Of a stretch of DNA of 52,776 nucleotides, positions 44,732 through 52,150 are shown in pieces; the stretch's first letter is position 1, and each line of letters opens with the position of its first letter. The notes beneath the pieces were generated by a model. That model was not told the origin of the DNA and ran no database searches. It saw only the letters and a list, made by a program, of their open reading frames with translations. The translations under genes and the position numbers were made by a program. This stretch comes from Lachnospiraceae bacterium (lineage in GTDB: Bacteria > Bacillota > Clostridia > Lachnospirales > Lachnospiraceae): assembly GCA_030540075.1 (NCBI GenBank), contig JAUNWX010000009.1, forward strand, positions 14,607 through 67,382. The letters run 5' to 3'.

Positions 44732-44776
44732 ATTCTAGAAAAAGAAACTGAAATGATGCTGAAGTCTTTTCTGAAA
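44732..44776 (-). promoter_or_regulatory. regulator-dependent promoter of the SLH-exporter operon
   Basis: Minus strand: three TTCAG-type repeats (44771-44776 TTTCAG, 44759-44763 TTCAG, 44748-44753 TTTCAG), spaced 11-12 bp, then 10 bp, then -10 TAGAATG (44731-44737). No ordinary -35 is present. The layout is that of PhoB/OmpR-class promoters, where the regulator replaces -35 contact. An identical arrangement drives the divergent regulator gene. Confidence 0.7.
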
Positions 44777-44799
44777 AGTGTGAAGCTTCTGTGATTTCC

Positions 44800-44827
44800 T
44801 TCGACAGAACGCCCGCACCTGTATAAT
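44800..44827 (+). promoter_or_regulatory. possible constitutive promoter of the two-component genes
   Basis: TTCGAC (44800-44805), 16-bp spacer, consensus TATAAT (44822-44827). It would give a basal transcript whose start lies before the TTTCAG repeats at 44851 and 44862. Confidence 0.5.
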
Positions 44828-44840
44828 ATGTAGATAAATG

Positions 44841-44883
44841 AATCAGGAAGTTTCAGCACACTTTCAGTTACATACAGTAGAAT
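44841..44883 (+). promoter_or_regulatory. regulator-dependent promoter of the two-component genes
   Basis: Plus strand: AATCAG (44841-44846), TTTCAG (44851-44856), TTTCAG (44862-44867), then 10 bp and TAGAATG (44878-44884). Repeat sequence, 11-bp spacing, 10-bp gap and -10 all match the divergent SLH promoter. Suggests positive autoregulation by the response regulator encoded downstream. The leader to its ATG is about 155 nt and includes a GGCC/GGCC hairpin. Confidence 0.68.
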
Positions 44884-45044
44884 GCAGCTGAACAGGCACA
44901 GTGGAGCCGAGGCCCAGTAAGGCCAGCGGCAGGAGCACAGTACGACGGATTCCTGGCTAAGTGTCTGCCCCATTACGAAATAATTATAGAAGTCTTAAAA
45001 CAACCGAAAGGGAGATGATCCTTTTAAAAATATGAGGTAAAGCA

Positions 45045-45716
45045 ATGAAAATATTAATCGTAGAAGATGAAAAGCTCCTCGCAGATTCGATCCGCGATCT
45101 GCTGACGGAGCAGGGCTATCAGGCCGAGGCGGTGTATGACGGAGAAGCCGGTGTCGATTACGCAGAGACCGGGGTCTACGACCTCATCATACTCGATGTC
45201 ATGATGCCGAAAATGAATGGATATCAGGTGGCGAAGATCCTCCGTCAGCAGCATATCAGTACGCCGATCCTCATGCTGACGGCGAAATCCGAGCTGCTGG
45301 ATCGTGTACAGGGACTCGATTCGGGGGCAGACTACTACCTGACGAAGCCCTTCGATGCACGCGAGCTCTTCGCCTGCATTCACGCCCTGCTTCGCCGGCA
45401 GGGGGCCGAGGTCGATACCCTCAGCTTCGGAAACACGACCCTCGATCTCTCGACGAGTACACTCTTATGTGAAGAAAAGTCCCTCCGCCTGAGTGCGAAG
45501 GAGTTTGATGTGATGCGTATGCTGATGCAGCAGAAGGAAAAAAATCTGTCGAAGGAGGCCATCCTCCAGAAGGTCTGGGGCTTCGATTCTGACGCCGTCG
45601 AGAACCATGTCGAGGTCTATGTCGGCTTTCTTCGGAAGAAGCTCCACTCCATCGGCTCGAATGTGCAGATCGTCGCGGCCCGCCGACTCGGCTATCATCT
45701 GGAGCTGGAGGCATAA
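45045..45716 (+). CDS. response regulator, OmpR/PhoB type
   Basis: A 223-residue regulator: receiver with EDEK (about 7-10), Asp in LIILDVMMPKMNG, Thr in MLTAKS and Lys in LTKPFDA; winged helix (about 125-222) with LSAKEFDVMRMLM and ENHVEVYVGFLRKKL and VAARRLGYHLE. GAGG stands seven bases before the ATG. It is followed at 2 nt by its kinase and is divergent from the SLH-exporter operon. The shared repeat promoters make that operon and itself its likely targets. Confidence 0.94.
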   Translation: MKILIVEDEKLLADSIRDLLTEQGYQAEAVYDGEAGVDYAETGVYDLIILDVMMPKMNGYQVAKILRQQHISTPILMLTAKSELLDRVQGLDSGADYYLTKPFDARELFACIHALLRRQGAEVDTLSFGNTTLDLSTSTLLCEEKSLRLSAKEFDVMRMLMQQKEKNLSKEAILQKVWGFDSDAVENHVEVYVGFLRKKLHSIGSNVQIVAARRLGYHLELEA

Positions 45717-45718
45717 AT

Positions 45719-47182
45719 ATGGATATGATTCAAAAGCTTCGCGTCCGCTTCGTGTCGATCATGATGCTCATCGTCTGCACGATGCTGATCATCATCTTCG
45801 GACTCGTCGTGCACATGACCCACGCCCGCATCCGGGAGGACGGCTTCCGCATGATGGAAAACGCCGTGTATGCCCCGATGGGCACCCTCTCTGACCGCAA
45901 TCCGAAGCGGAAGAACGAAAACAAGCAGATGAACATACTGCTTCCGTTCTTCCGTGTACTGATCGACGCGGATGGGAAGATCGTCGACATGGATGGCGGC
46001 TACTATGATCTGACGCAGGAAGGCTCGGAAGCCGTCCTCGAAGAGCTCGTCAGCGCGGCGACCGCCGGCACAGAGAAGGTCGGCGACCTCCACGATTATA
46101 ATCTTCGTTACTATCGGACCAGTGCGAAGAAGTGGTTTAACCCAAAAGCGCCGGACGGGAATCCGATGCCGGAGACAGCGCTGTCCGACGAAGTGACACC
46201 GTCCTCTGTCGCTGAAGAAGCCCCTGCAGACAGCAGCGGTGCGGGCGTATCCGGCGAGATGAACGCAGCGGTCGGCGATGATGGAAGTCCGTTCGAACGG
46301 ACCGGTAGCGATGAGCTTCAGACGCAGGGCACCCCGGTGTCTGCCGAAGGCCAGATCATCGTCTTTGCGGATATCTCCTCCGAGATCGCGACGATGCGTA
46401 ATCTCTACCGGACCTGCGTCATCATCGGCCTCGGCAGCCTCGCCAGCTTCCTCGTCATCAGCATCTTCTTCGCCCGCTGGGCGGTCCGCCCGGTTGAGGA
46501 AGCCTGGGCACAGCAGCGACAGTTCGTCTCCGACGCCTCCCATGAGCTGAAGACCCCGCTCACCGTAATCCTGACCGATGCCGAGATGCTGAAGTCCCCG
46601 CGCTTCGATGAAGCGCACAAGGCGCAGTTCGTCGATAATATCCTCACGATGTCGAACCAGATGCGCGGACTTGTCGAGAGTCTCCTGCAGCTCGCCCGTG
46701 TCGATAACGGCGCCATCCAGAAGATGCCGCTGCAGCACATCGATCTGTCGGGCCTCGTGTCCGACGAGCTCCTTACCTTTGAGGCTCTTTTCTTCGAGAA
46801 GGGCCTGACCCTCGCCGAGGACATCGCCGACGGCATCACAGTCCACGGCTCGGCACAGCACCTGAAGCAGGTCGTCGAGATCCTCCTCGATAATGCACAG
46901 AAGTATTCGGAGCCGCACGGCACCGTCCGGGTGACCCTCCAGAAAAGCGGGGCGCATCACTGCCTCCTGAGCGTCGCGGATCCGGGCGACGCGATCAGCC
47001 CGGAGGATCTCCGGAAAATCTTCCAGCGCTTCTATCGCATCGACGAAGCCCGGGCGATGAACCACAGCTACGGCCTCGGCCTTTCCATCGCGGAGAACAT
47101 CGTAAAAAATCATAAAGGCCGCATCTGGGCCGAATCCGCGGATGGCATCAACACCTTCCGCGTCGAGCTCCCGATGGCCTGA
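45719..47182 (+). CDS. sensor histidine kinase paired with the exporter regulator
   Basis: A 487-residue kinase: membrane helix about 12-32, a long extracellular part (about 33-240) with an Ala/Pro/Glu/Ser-rich stretch near 155-205, second helix about 243-262, then HisKA with DASHELKTPLTVILTDAEML and HATPase with LLDNAQKYSE, DPGDAISPEDLR and SYGLGLSIAENIVKNHKG. There is no HAMP of normal length between helix and HisKA. GGAGG in the end of the regulator gene serves as ribosome site. Likely senses an envelope signal connected with the exporter's substrate; inferred from order. Confidence 0.93.
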   Translation: MDMIQKLRVRFVSIMMLIVCTMLIIIFGLVVHMTHARIREDGFRMMENAVYAPMGTLSDRNPKRKNENKQMNILLPFFRVLIDADGKIVDMDGGYYDLTQEGSEAVLEELVSAATAGTEKVGDLHDYNLRYYRTSAKKWFNPKAPDGNPMPETALSDEVTPSSVAEEAPADSSGAGVSGEMNAAVGDDGSPFERTGSDELQTQGTPVSAEGQIIVFADISSEIATMRNLYRTCVIIGLGSLASFLVISIFFARWAVRPVEEAWAQQRQFVSDASHELKTPLTVILTDAEMLKSPRFDEAHKAQFVDNILTMSNQMRGLVESLLQLARVDNGAIQKMPLQHIDLSGLVSDELLTFEALFFEKGLTLAEDIADGITVHGSAQHLKQVVEILLDNAQKYSEPHGTVRVTLQKSGAHHCLLSVADPGDAISPEDLRKIFQRFYRIDEARAMNHSYGLGLSIAENIVKNHKGRIWAESADGINTFRVELPMA

Positions 47183-47187
47183 TACAG

Positions 47188-47217
47188 AAAAACCCGTCAC
47201 GACCGCGGCGGGTTTTT
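47188..47217. terminator. bidirectional terminator between convergent kinase and asparaginase genes
   Basis: Arms AAAAACCCG (47188-47196) and CGGGTTTTT (47209-47217): T-runs on both strands, directly after both stop codons. Confidence 0.88.
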
Positions 47218-47218
47218 C

Positions 47219-48232
47219 TTATGCTTCCTCGAACGCGCAGAGGATATCATTATTGACCGGCGTGTAGAAGCCCTTCCGGATCTGCGCATAATCCTTCGGA
47301 TAGCGCGCCATCAGGTACATGAGCTTCGTGATCGTCGCCTCGAGGGTCATATCGTAGGCCTCGATGAGCTTGAAATCCTTCTTCACCTTCTGACCGACCT
47401 GGTAGATTTCCATGTTGGAGCCCTCGTTCACGACCTGGGTCGCCATCACGATGAACTTCCCCTTCGCGGCCCACTTCTCCATCTCGGCATAGAACTTGTC
47501 GAGCAGCTGGCTCGGGATACCACCGACACCGAAGGACTCGATGACGATGCAGTCATAATTATCGAAGAGATACGCGAGCAGCTCCGGACGTGAGCCCGGA
47601 ATCAGCTTCATGATGCAGATCGCATCCGACACCGTCTCCTGAAACTCCACCGGCTTCCGGATCGGCTCATACGGAATATAGCGGATGATATGCTCATCCT
47701 GAATCCGCGCCAGCACCGGGAAATTCACACTGTGAAACGCGTTAAACGAGCGTGCCATCATCTTCTTCGCACGCGTACCGGCGATGACATTGCCATCAAA
47801 CACGAGCGACACATTCTGTGAGTAGCTGTCGCAGGCATAGACGATACTGTCCCGCAGATTATCCTTCGCATCGGTCCCGTCGATGTTGATCGGCTTCTGC
47901 GAGCCCGTGATCACGATTGGCTTCCGGGAGTTCTGAATCATATAGCTGAGCGCCGCCGAGCTGTAGGCCATGGTGTCCGTGCCGTGTGTGATGACGAAGC
48001 CGTCGTAGCGGTCGTAGTTCTCATTCACTGCATGTACGATCTGTCCCCAGACCGCCGGCGCCATGTTGGTTGAGTCAATGTTGCAGACCTGGAGCACATC
48101 CACGTCACAGAAGCGCTTCACCTCCGGTACGTAGCTCAGAAGCTCCTCCGCGGTCAGCGCCGGCTTCAGTCCATCCTCCGTCTTTACCGAGGCGATCGTG
48201 CCGCCGGTACATAAAAGCAGTATCTTCTTCAC
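47219..48232 (-). CDS. L-asparaginase, cytoplasmic type I
   Basis: A 337-residue enzyme hydrolysing asparagine to aspartate and ammonia. Both catalytic motifs are present: LLLCTGGTIAS (first Thr, about 9-12) and VITHGTDTMAYSSAAL (second Thr with Asp, about 80-95). There is no signal peptide, so it is intracellular. The start is GTG at 48232, overlapping the NudC-type gene stop (GTGA); ribosome-site candidates AAGGAA and GAGAG lie upstream. The overlap implies co-expression with the upstream hydrolase. Confidence 0.93.
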   Translation of the reverse strand: MKKILLLCTGGTIASVKTEDGLKPALTAEELLSYVPEVKRFCDVDVLQVCNIDSTNMAPAVWGQIVHAVNENYDRYDGFVITHGTDTMAYSSAALSYMIQNSRKPIVITGSQKPINIDGTDAKDNLRDSIVYACDSYSQNVSLVFDGNVIAGTRAKKMMARSFNAFHSVNFPVLARIQDEHIIRYIPYEPIRKPVEFQETVSDAICIMKLIPGSRPELLAYLFDNYDCIVIESFGVGGIPSQLLDKFYAEMEKWAAKGKFIVMATQVVNEGSNMEIYQVGQKVKKDFKLIEAYDMTLEATITKLMYLMARYPKDYAQIRKGFYTPVNNDILCAFEEA

Positions 48233-49095
48233 GCTCTCGGTTCCTTTCCTTCCTTAAACAGACACATCATCTCATTCGTCAGGCTGAAATCATCCGGCTG
48301 CAGGACGATATCCTCCCGCTTGAACCAGGAAGCCAGCTTCAGCTCGCTCTGGTCCATCGTGATCGTCGGATCGCCATCCACATCACAGAAGAAGCCCATC
48401 AGGATATCATCGACGATGCCCCACGGCTGCGACTTATAGTAGCGGATGTTCTTTACCTTGAGGCCCACCTCTTCCATCACCTCCCGCTGCACGGTCTCCT
48501 CGAGGGTCTCCCCGATCTCCGTGAAGCCGGCGACGAGCGCATAGTGCGCGAAGCCGCGGGCATACTTCGTGAGGATGATCTCATCCCCGTGGGTGATGCC
48601 GACGATGACTGCCGGCACGATGCGCGGATAGATGATGCGTCCGCACTCCGGACAGCGGATCGCGCGCTCGATCTTTCCGAGCTTCGTCCGGGAGCCGCAG
48701 CTGCCGCAGAAACGGTTCTGGTGGTACCAGTTGCTGAGCTGCAGCGCCGTGCTGTTGATGAACTGGCGCCACTTCGGGCCCGCCAGGGATTCACGCAGAT
48801 CATGCAGGGTTGCGCGCGTATACCCCGGAAGCTCCAGCTCGACCTCCGGCAGGAGGAAGTAATCATCCTCATCGACCGTAAAGAGGTAGATGAGATGACT
48901 CGCCTCTACCGGGAAACTGCCGCTCTCCTGCACCTCCTGAAAGGTCGGGAAGGTAAAGGTTGTTGCATCGACCATGTGCAGCAGCACAGCATCACGCCGG
49001 GCACCGGCGAAATTCAGCACGAAGCTCTCCGGCTTCGCCGTCTTCGATGGATCATAGTGATTGATCAGCTTATGTGGATAAATATCCTGAATCAT
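48229..49095 (-). CDS. nudC: NAD(H)/NAD-cap pyrophosphatase NudC (Nudix)
   Basis: A 288-residue Nudix hydrolase that splits NADH to NMNH and AMP and in relatives removes NAD caps from RNA. A zinc ribbon precedes the catalytic part: FCGSCGSRT and CPECGR (about 126-152). The Nudix box is GFTEIGETLEETVQREVMEEVG, here quoted as GFTEIGETLEE and REVMEEVG, and the NudC-specific SQPWG follows. GGAGGAG stands before the ATG. It is the first gene of a pair with the asparaginase. Confidence 0.92.
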   Translation of the reverse strand: MIQDIYPHKLINHYDPSKTAKPESFVLNFAGARRDAVLLHMVDATTFTFPTFQEVQESGSFPVEASHLIYLFTVDEDDYFLLPEVELELPGYTRATLHDLRESLAGPKWRQFINSTALQLSNWYHQNRFCGSCGSRTKLGKIERAIRCPECGRIIYPRIVPAVIVGITHGDEIILTKYARGFAHYALVAGFTEIGETLEETVQREVMEEVGLKVKNIRYYKSQPWGIVDDILMGFFCDVDGDPTITMDQSELKLASWFKREDIVLQPDDFSLTNEMMCLFKEGKEPRA

Positions 49096-49190
49096 AGAAG
49101 CTCCTCCATATCATATAGGTAAATATCAGACGAAATATCCTTTTACATGTGTACCTTATCGCGCAGACTGTGTCCGGAAGCTACTGGTCT

Positions 49191-50612
49191 TCACTGTTTA
49201 CCGTGCTGTCCTTCGTCATGTTCAATGACGGAATGCGACAGCCACTTCCCGCTCATGAAGCGATACAGGAAGAAGGCACCACGTACACACCAGTCGCTCG
49301 CCATACCGATCCAGACGGCGATCGGACCCATCCCGCATACACGAATGAGATAGGTCACCATCGCGACTCTCGTGATCCACATGGACAGCGAAGATACGAT
49401 CATTGTAAATCGTACATCACCGGCGGCGCGTAGTCCATAGGAAGGAAGAAAACTCGGTACCCAGACGAAGATTTTCGAGATCGTGATGAAGATGACCATA
49501 TCGTAGCAGATCTTCGCGGCCTCCGGCTCCATCCCGGCGAGCCACATCACCGGCTTACAGGCGACGAAGGTGAGGACGCAGGAAATGATGATGATCCAGT
49601 TCGAGATATCCATGAGGTGGACGATGTAGTACTTCGCCTCCTCCTTCCGTCCGGCGCCGAGCGTCTGTCCGACCATCGTCATGAGCCCGATGCCGACCGC
49701 GAGACCGCCGATCCCGTTGATGTTCTCGAAGATGATGGCCATGGCCTGCGCCGCGATGGCGGTCGTCCCCAGGGTTGATACCGAGGACTGGATTGCGAGC
49801 TTACCGAACTGGAACATACTGTTCTCGATACCGGACGGGATACCGATGGCGAGGATACGCGCGATCATGTCGAAATCCGGTCGGATGAGATAATCCCGCA
49901 CCACGATGACCTGCTTCGGCTTCCGCAGGAACACGAAGAGGATGATGGCGGCCAGCATACGGCTCAGCAGGGTCGAGAACGCTGCACCCGCGACACCCCA
50001 GCCGAAGCCGAAGATGAAGATGGCGTTTCCGATGATGTTCATGACGTTCGAAATCACCGAGACCCTCATCGGGAAGCGGCTGTTTCCCCCGGCACGGTAA
50101 AAGGCCGCACCGATCTGATAGAGCCCGAGGAACGGGAAGGAGGCTGCGGTAAAGCGGAAGTAGGTTTCCGCAGCGGACAGCACCGCCGGCTCCACGCTGC
50201 CGAAGACGAGACGGAGAAGCTGCCCGTTCAGGGCCTCCGCGAAGAGCGTAATGACGATGGCAATCGACGTCATCGATAACACGACCTGGCGGGCAGCTGC
50301 ATTGGCCTTCTTCGGGTCACCGCTGCCGATGTACTGCGAGCAGAGAATCGTGCCGCCGGTCGCCATCGCGGAAAAGAGCTGGATGACGAGGTTGTTGATG
50401 GCATCCGTGAGGGAAACGGCCGAGATCGCCGCACTGTCGATCCGGGTGACCATCATGGAATCCGCCATACCCATGAAGCTCGCAAGCAGATTCTCGATCA
50501 TCAGCGGGATCAGCAGCTTCCAGATCGTCGATCGATCGAACATCATATGGTCCCAGTCGATCTGCGCTGCATCATAAACGCGGTTTTTCAGTTTCAGTAA
50601 TTTATAGTACAT
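49191..50612 (-). CDS. MATE family efflux transporter
   Basis: A 473-residue membrane protein with 12 helices in two similar halves. Characteristic segments are LLIPLMIENLLASFMGMADSMMV (first helices, about 33-55) and, in the second half, IGIPSGIENSMFQFGKLAIQ. Such pumps export drugs or metabolites with Na+ or H+. ATG 50612 was preferred over the one four codons upstream because GAGG is six bases before it. Own promoter at 50651-50679. Substrate unknown. Confidence 0.94.
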   Translation of the reverse strand: MYYKLLKLKNRVYDAAQIDWDHMMFDRSTIWKLLIPLMIENLLASFMGMADSMMVTRIDSAAISAVSLTDAINNLVIQLFSAMATGGTILCSQYIGSGDPKKANAAARQVVLSMTSIAIVITLFAEALNGQLLRLVFGSVEPAVLSAAETYFRFTAASFPFLGLYQIGAAFYRAGGNSRFPMRVSVISNVMNIIGNAIFIFGFGWGVAGAAFSTLLSRMLAAIILFVFLRKPKQVIVVRDYLIRPDFDMIARILAIGIPSGIENSMFQFGKLAIQSSVSTLGTTAIAAQAMAIIFENINGIGGLAVGIGLMTMVGQTLGAGRKEEAKYYIVHLMDISNWIIIISCVLTFVACKPVMWLAGMEPEAAKICYDMVIFITISKIFVWVPSFLPSYGLRAAGDVRFTMIVSSLSMWITRVAMVTYLIRVCGMGPIAVWIGMASDWCVRGAFFLYRFMSGKWLSHSVIEHDEGQHGKQ

Positions 50613-50650
50613 GGCCTGCCTCATTCCCTGTAAGCGTTTTCATAGCGCCC

Positions 50651-50679
50651 ATTATAGCGGATTCGGACGCGTATTTCCA
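50651..50679 (-). promoter_or_regulatory. promoter of the MATE gene
   Basis: Minus strand TGGAAA (50674-50679), 17-bp spacer, TATAAT (50651-50656); leader about 30 nt. Confidence 0.7.
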
Positions 50680-50770
50680 TAGTCTGAGCAGGGATTCACA
50701 GAGTTGCGTCGTGGGAGCCGGCAGTGGGCCTGCCACGGACTTTCGGCGTCCCCTGTCCCATGGCAATAGA

Positions 50771-50808
50771 AAACCGCCCGGCGCACCACAAAGTGCCGGG
50801 CGGTTTTT
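50771..50808. terminator. strong bidirectional hairpin terminator
   Basis: Arms AAACCGCCCGGC (50771-50782) and GCCGGGCGGTTT (50795-50806), loop of 12 nt, with T-runs on both strands (TTTTTATAT on plus, TTTTC on minus). It ends transcripts from the LacI-type gene and would also end any plus-strand RNA. The gap 50613-50937 holds the MATE promoter, this terminator and the possible element remnant. Confidence 0.9.
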
Positions 50809-50809
50809 A

Positions 50810-50950
50810 TATGCGGCAGTGTCCTGGCTGCTTATACCTGACAGCTGCCATCACGAGCGGAAACGTAGCTAGTGCTTCCACCCGCATAGCTAAAGGTTCT
50901 GTAGGTTGGAGAGAAAGGGAATCCCACTGTGAGGGGGTCACAGTGTTGAT
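50810..50950 (+). mobile_element. possible IS200/IS605-type right-end remnant
   Basis: Non-coding, structured stretch ending in GGGAATCCC (50918-50926), then a hairpin CACTGTGA/TCACAGTG (50926-50933, 50937-50944) and TTGATTCAC. IS605-family right ends and their guide-RNA scaffolds often end with GGGAAT-C-rich sequence followed by such a hairpin. No transposase or TnpB frame is present, and the end overlaps the LacI-type gene stop. Judged by pattern only. Confidence 0.3.
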
Positions 50951-51948
50951 TCACTCCAATGTACAGAGCACCTAAGCGTCTGATGAGACTTCTCCTCATA
51001 TTTCTCCTCGATCTGGTCGATGAGGATTTCGGCGGCCTTCTGTCCCTCCTCGTAGGCAGGCTGGACGATGGTCGTGATTCTCGGGCTGGAGAAGGAAGCC
51101 CATTCGGTATTATCGAAACCGATGATGCCGAGCTTCTGCGGAATCAGATCGCGGAGTGGCTGTAACGCATCACAGACCTCCGGAAGTGCCCAGCAGTTCG
51201 GAACATACACCAGGGTTGCATCTGTATCCTTCAGATTTCTCTTCACGAAGGAGAGAATCTCTGCATGGTTGATCTCACCGTCGCGGATCTCCAGGCTCTG
51301 GAAACCGAGACCGCTCTCTGTGATACAGTCGATGAAGCCGGAGGAACGTTCGATACGTGTACTCAGCTTCGACGGATCGGCACCGATCATCAGAAAGTTC
51401 TGATAACCGCGCGCGATGAGCTCCTGCATCGCCTTATGGGTCGCCGTATAGTTATCGGTCTTCACCCAGAAGGAGGCATCCTCGTATACCTTACTGTCGA
51501 AGTAGACGAACGGCTTCCGGAGATCGGTGATCAGCTTCGAGGTCTCATGAAAGCCCGGGGTCGGCTGGATGATGAAGCCATCCGCGCCGAGGGTCAGCAT
51601 ACGGTTTACGTAGCTCGACTCCTGCTTCGGGTCATAGCCTGAATTTCCGATCAGCGTCTGGTAGCCATGCTTCCGTGCGGTATCCTCGATCCCCTTTACG
51701 ATTTTATTCGAGAAGGTGTTCGTGATATCACCGATGATGACACCGATGAGGTTCGTTTTCTTCTGGTTCAGTGTACGGGCGGCAACATTCGGACGGTAGT
51801 TGGTCCGGAGGATGATCTCCTGAATCTTCGTGCGGGTTTCCTCGGACATCTTCTCGGTCTTGCCGTTCAGATAGAACGAAACCGTCGTCTTCGAAACCCC
51901 AGCCATCTCGGCGATGTCCTTAATGGTTATTTTTCCATCACGTCCCAT
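50938..51948 (-). CDS. LacI-family transcriptional regulator
   Basis: A 336-residue repressor-type regulator. The N-terminal helix-turn-helix and hinge read ITIKDIAEMAGVSKTTVSFYL and NGKTEKMSEETR, then NYRPNVAARTL. The sugar-binding core (about 62-330) has GVIIGDITNTFSNKIVKGIE, IGADPSKLSTRIERSSGF and GIIGFDNTEWASFSSPRITT. GGGGGAAG precedes the ATG. A LacI-type palindrome lies just after its own promoter, so it probably represses itself. No sugar gene is adjacent, so its regulon is elsewhere or on the FHA side. The last codons run into the element-like hairpin, but the C-terminus looks complete. Confidence 0.92.
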   Translation of the reverse strand: MGRDGKITIKDIAEMAGVSKTTVSFYLNGKTEKMSEETRTKIQEIILRTNYRPNVAARTLNQKKTNLIGVIIGDITNTFSNKIVKGIEDTARKHGYQTLIGNSGYDPKQESSYVNRMLTLGADGFIIQPTPGFHETSKLITDLRKPFVYFDSKVYEDASFWVKTDNYTATHKAMQELIARGYQNFLMIGADPSKLSTRIERSSGFIDCITESGLGFQSLEIRDGEINHAEILSFVKRNLKDTDATLVYVPNCWALPEVCDALQPLRDLIPQKLGIIGFDNTEWASFSSPRITTIVQPAYEEGQKAAEILIDQIEEKYEEKSHQTLRCSVHWSESTL

Positions 51949-51978
51949 CGTCTTCCCCCATTCGACATGCTGCTACAG

Positions 51979-51991
51979 TTAACTGGTTTAA
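51979..51991. promoter_or_regulatory. LacI-type operator
   Basis: TTAACTGGTTTAA, a near-palindrome of the TTAAAC-GTTTAA class bound by LacI-family regulators. It lies a few bases after the predicted transcription start of the LacI-type gene, a position suited to autorepression. Confidence 0.6.
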
Positions 51992-52003
51992 TCAACTTAT
52001 TTC

Positions 52004-52031
52004 ATTTTACTAGTATTTTAACGAAAGTCAA
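52004..52031 (-). promoter_or_regulatory. promoter of the LacI-family gene
   Basis: Minus strand TTGACT (52026-52031), 16-bp spacer, TAAAAT (52004-52009). Confidence 0.7.
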
Positions 52032-52085
52032 TAAAGCAATCAAGCCCCTGACGTGCTTTTCTCGCGCAGAATTCCAGGGTTGGCA

Positions 52086-52114
52086 TTGTACTGAACCTGC
52101 AAATAAAATACAAT
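52086..52114 (+). promoter_or_regulatory. promoter of the FHA-domain gene
   Basis: TTGTAC (52086-52091), 17-bp spacer, TACAAT (52109-52114); leader about 30 nt ending in GGGAGG. Confidence 0.75.
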
Positions 52115-52150
52115 AAAGGGAAGAATGGACGAAATGTCCGGGAGGCAGCT

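Noticed and set aside
44707-44973. 88-codon minus-strand frame in the divergent promoter region
   Set aside because: It covers the repeat promoters, lacks a ribosome site and has no recognisable protein features.
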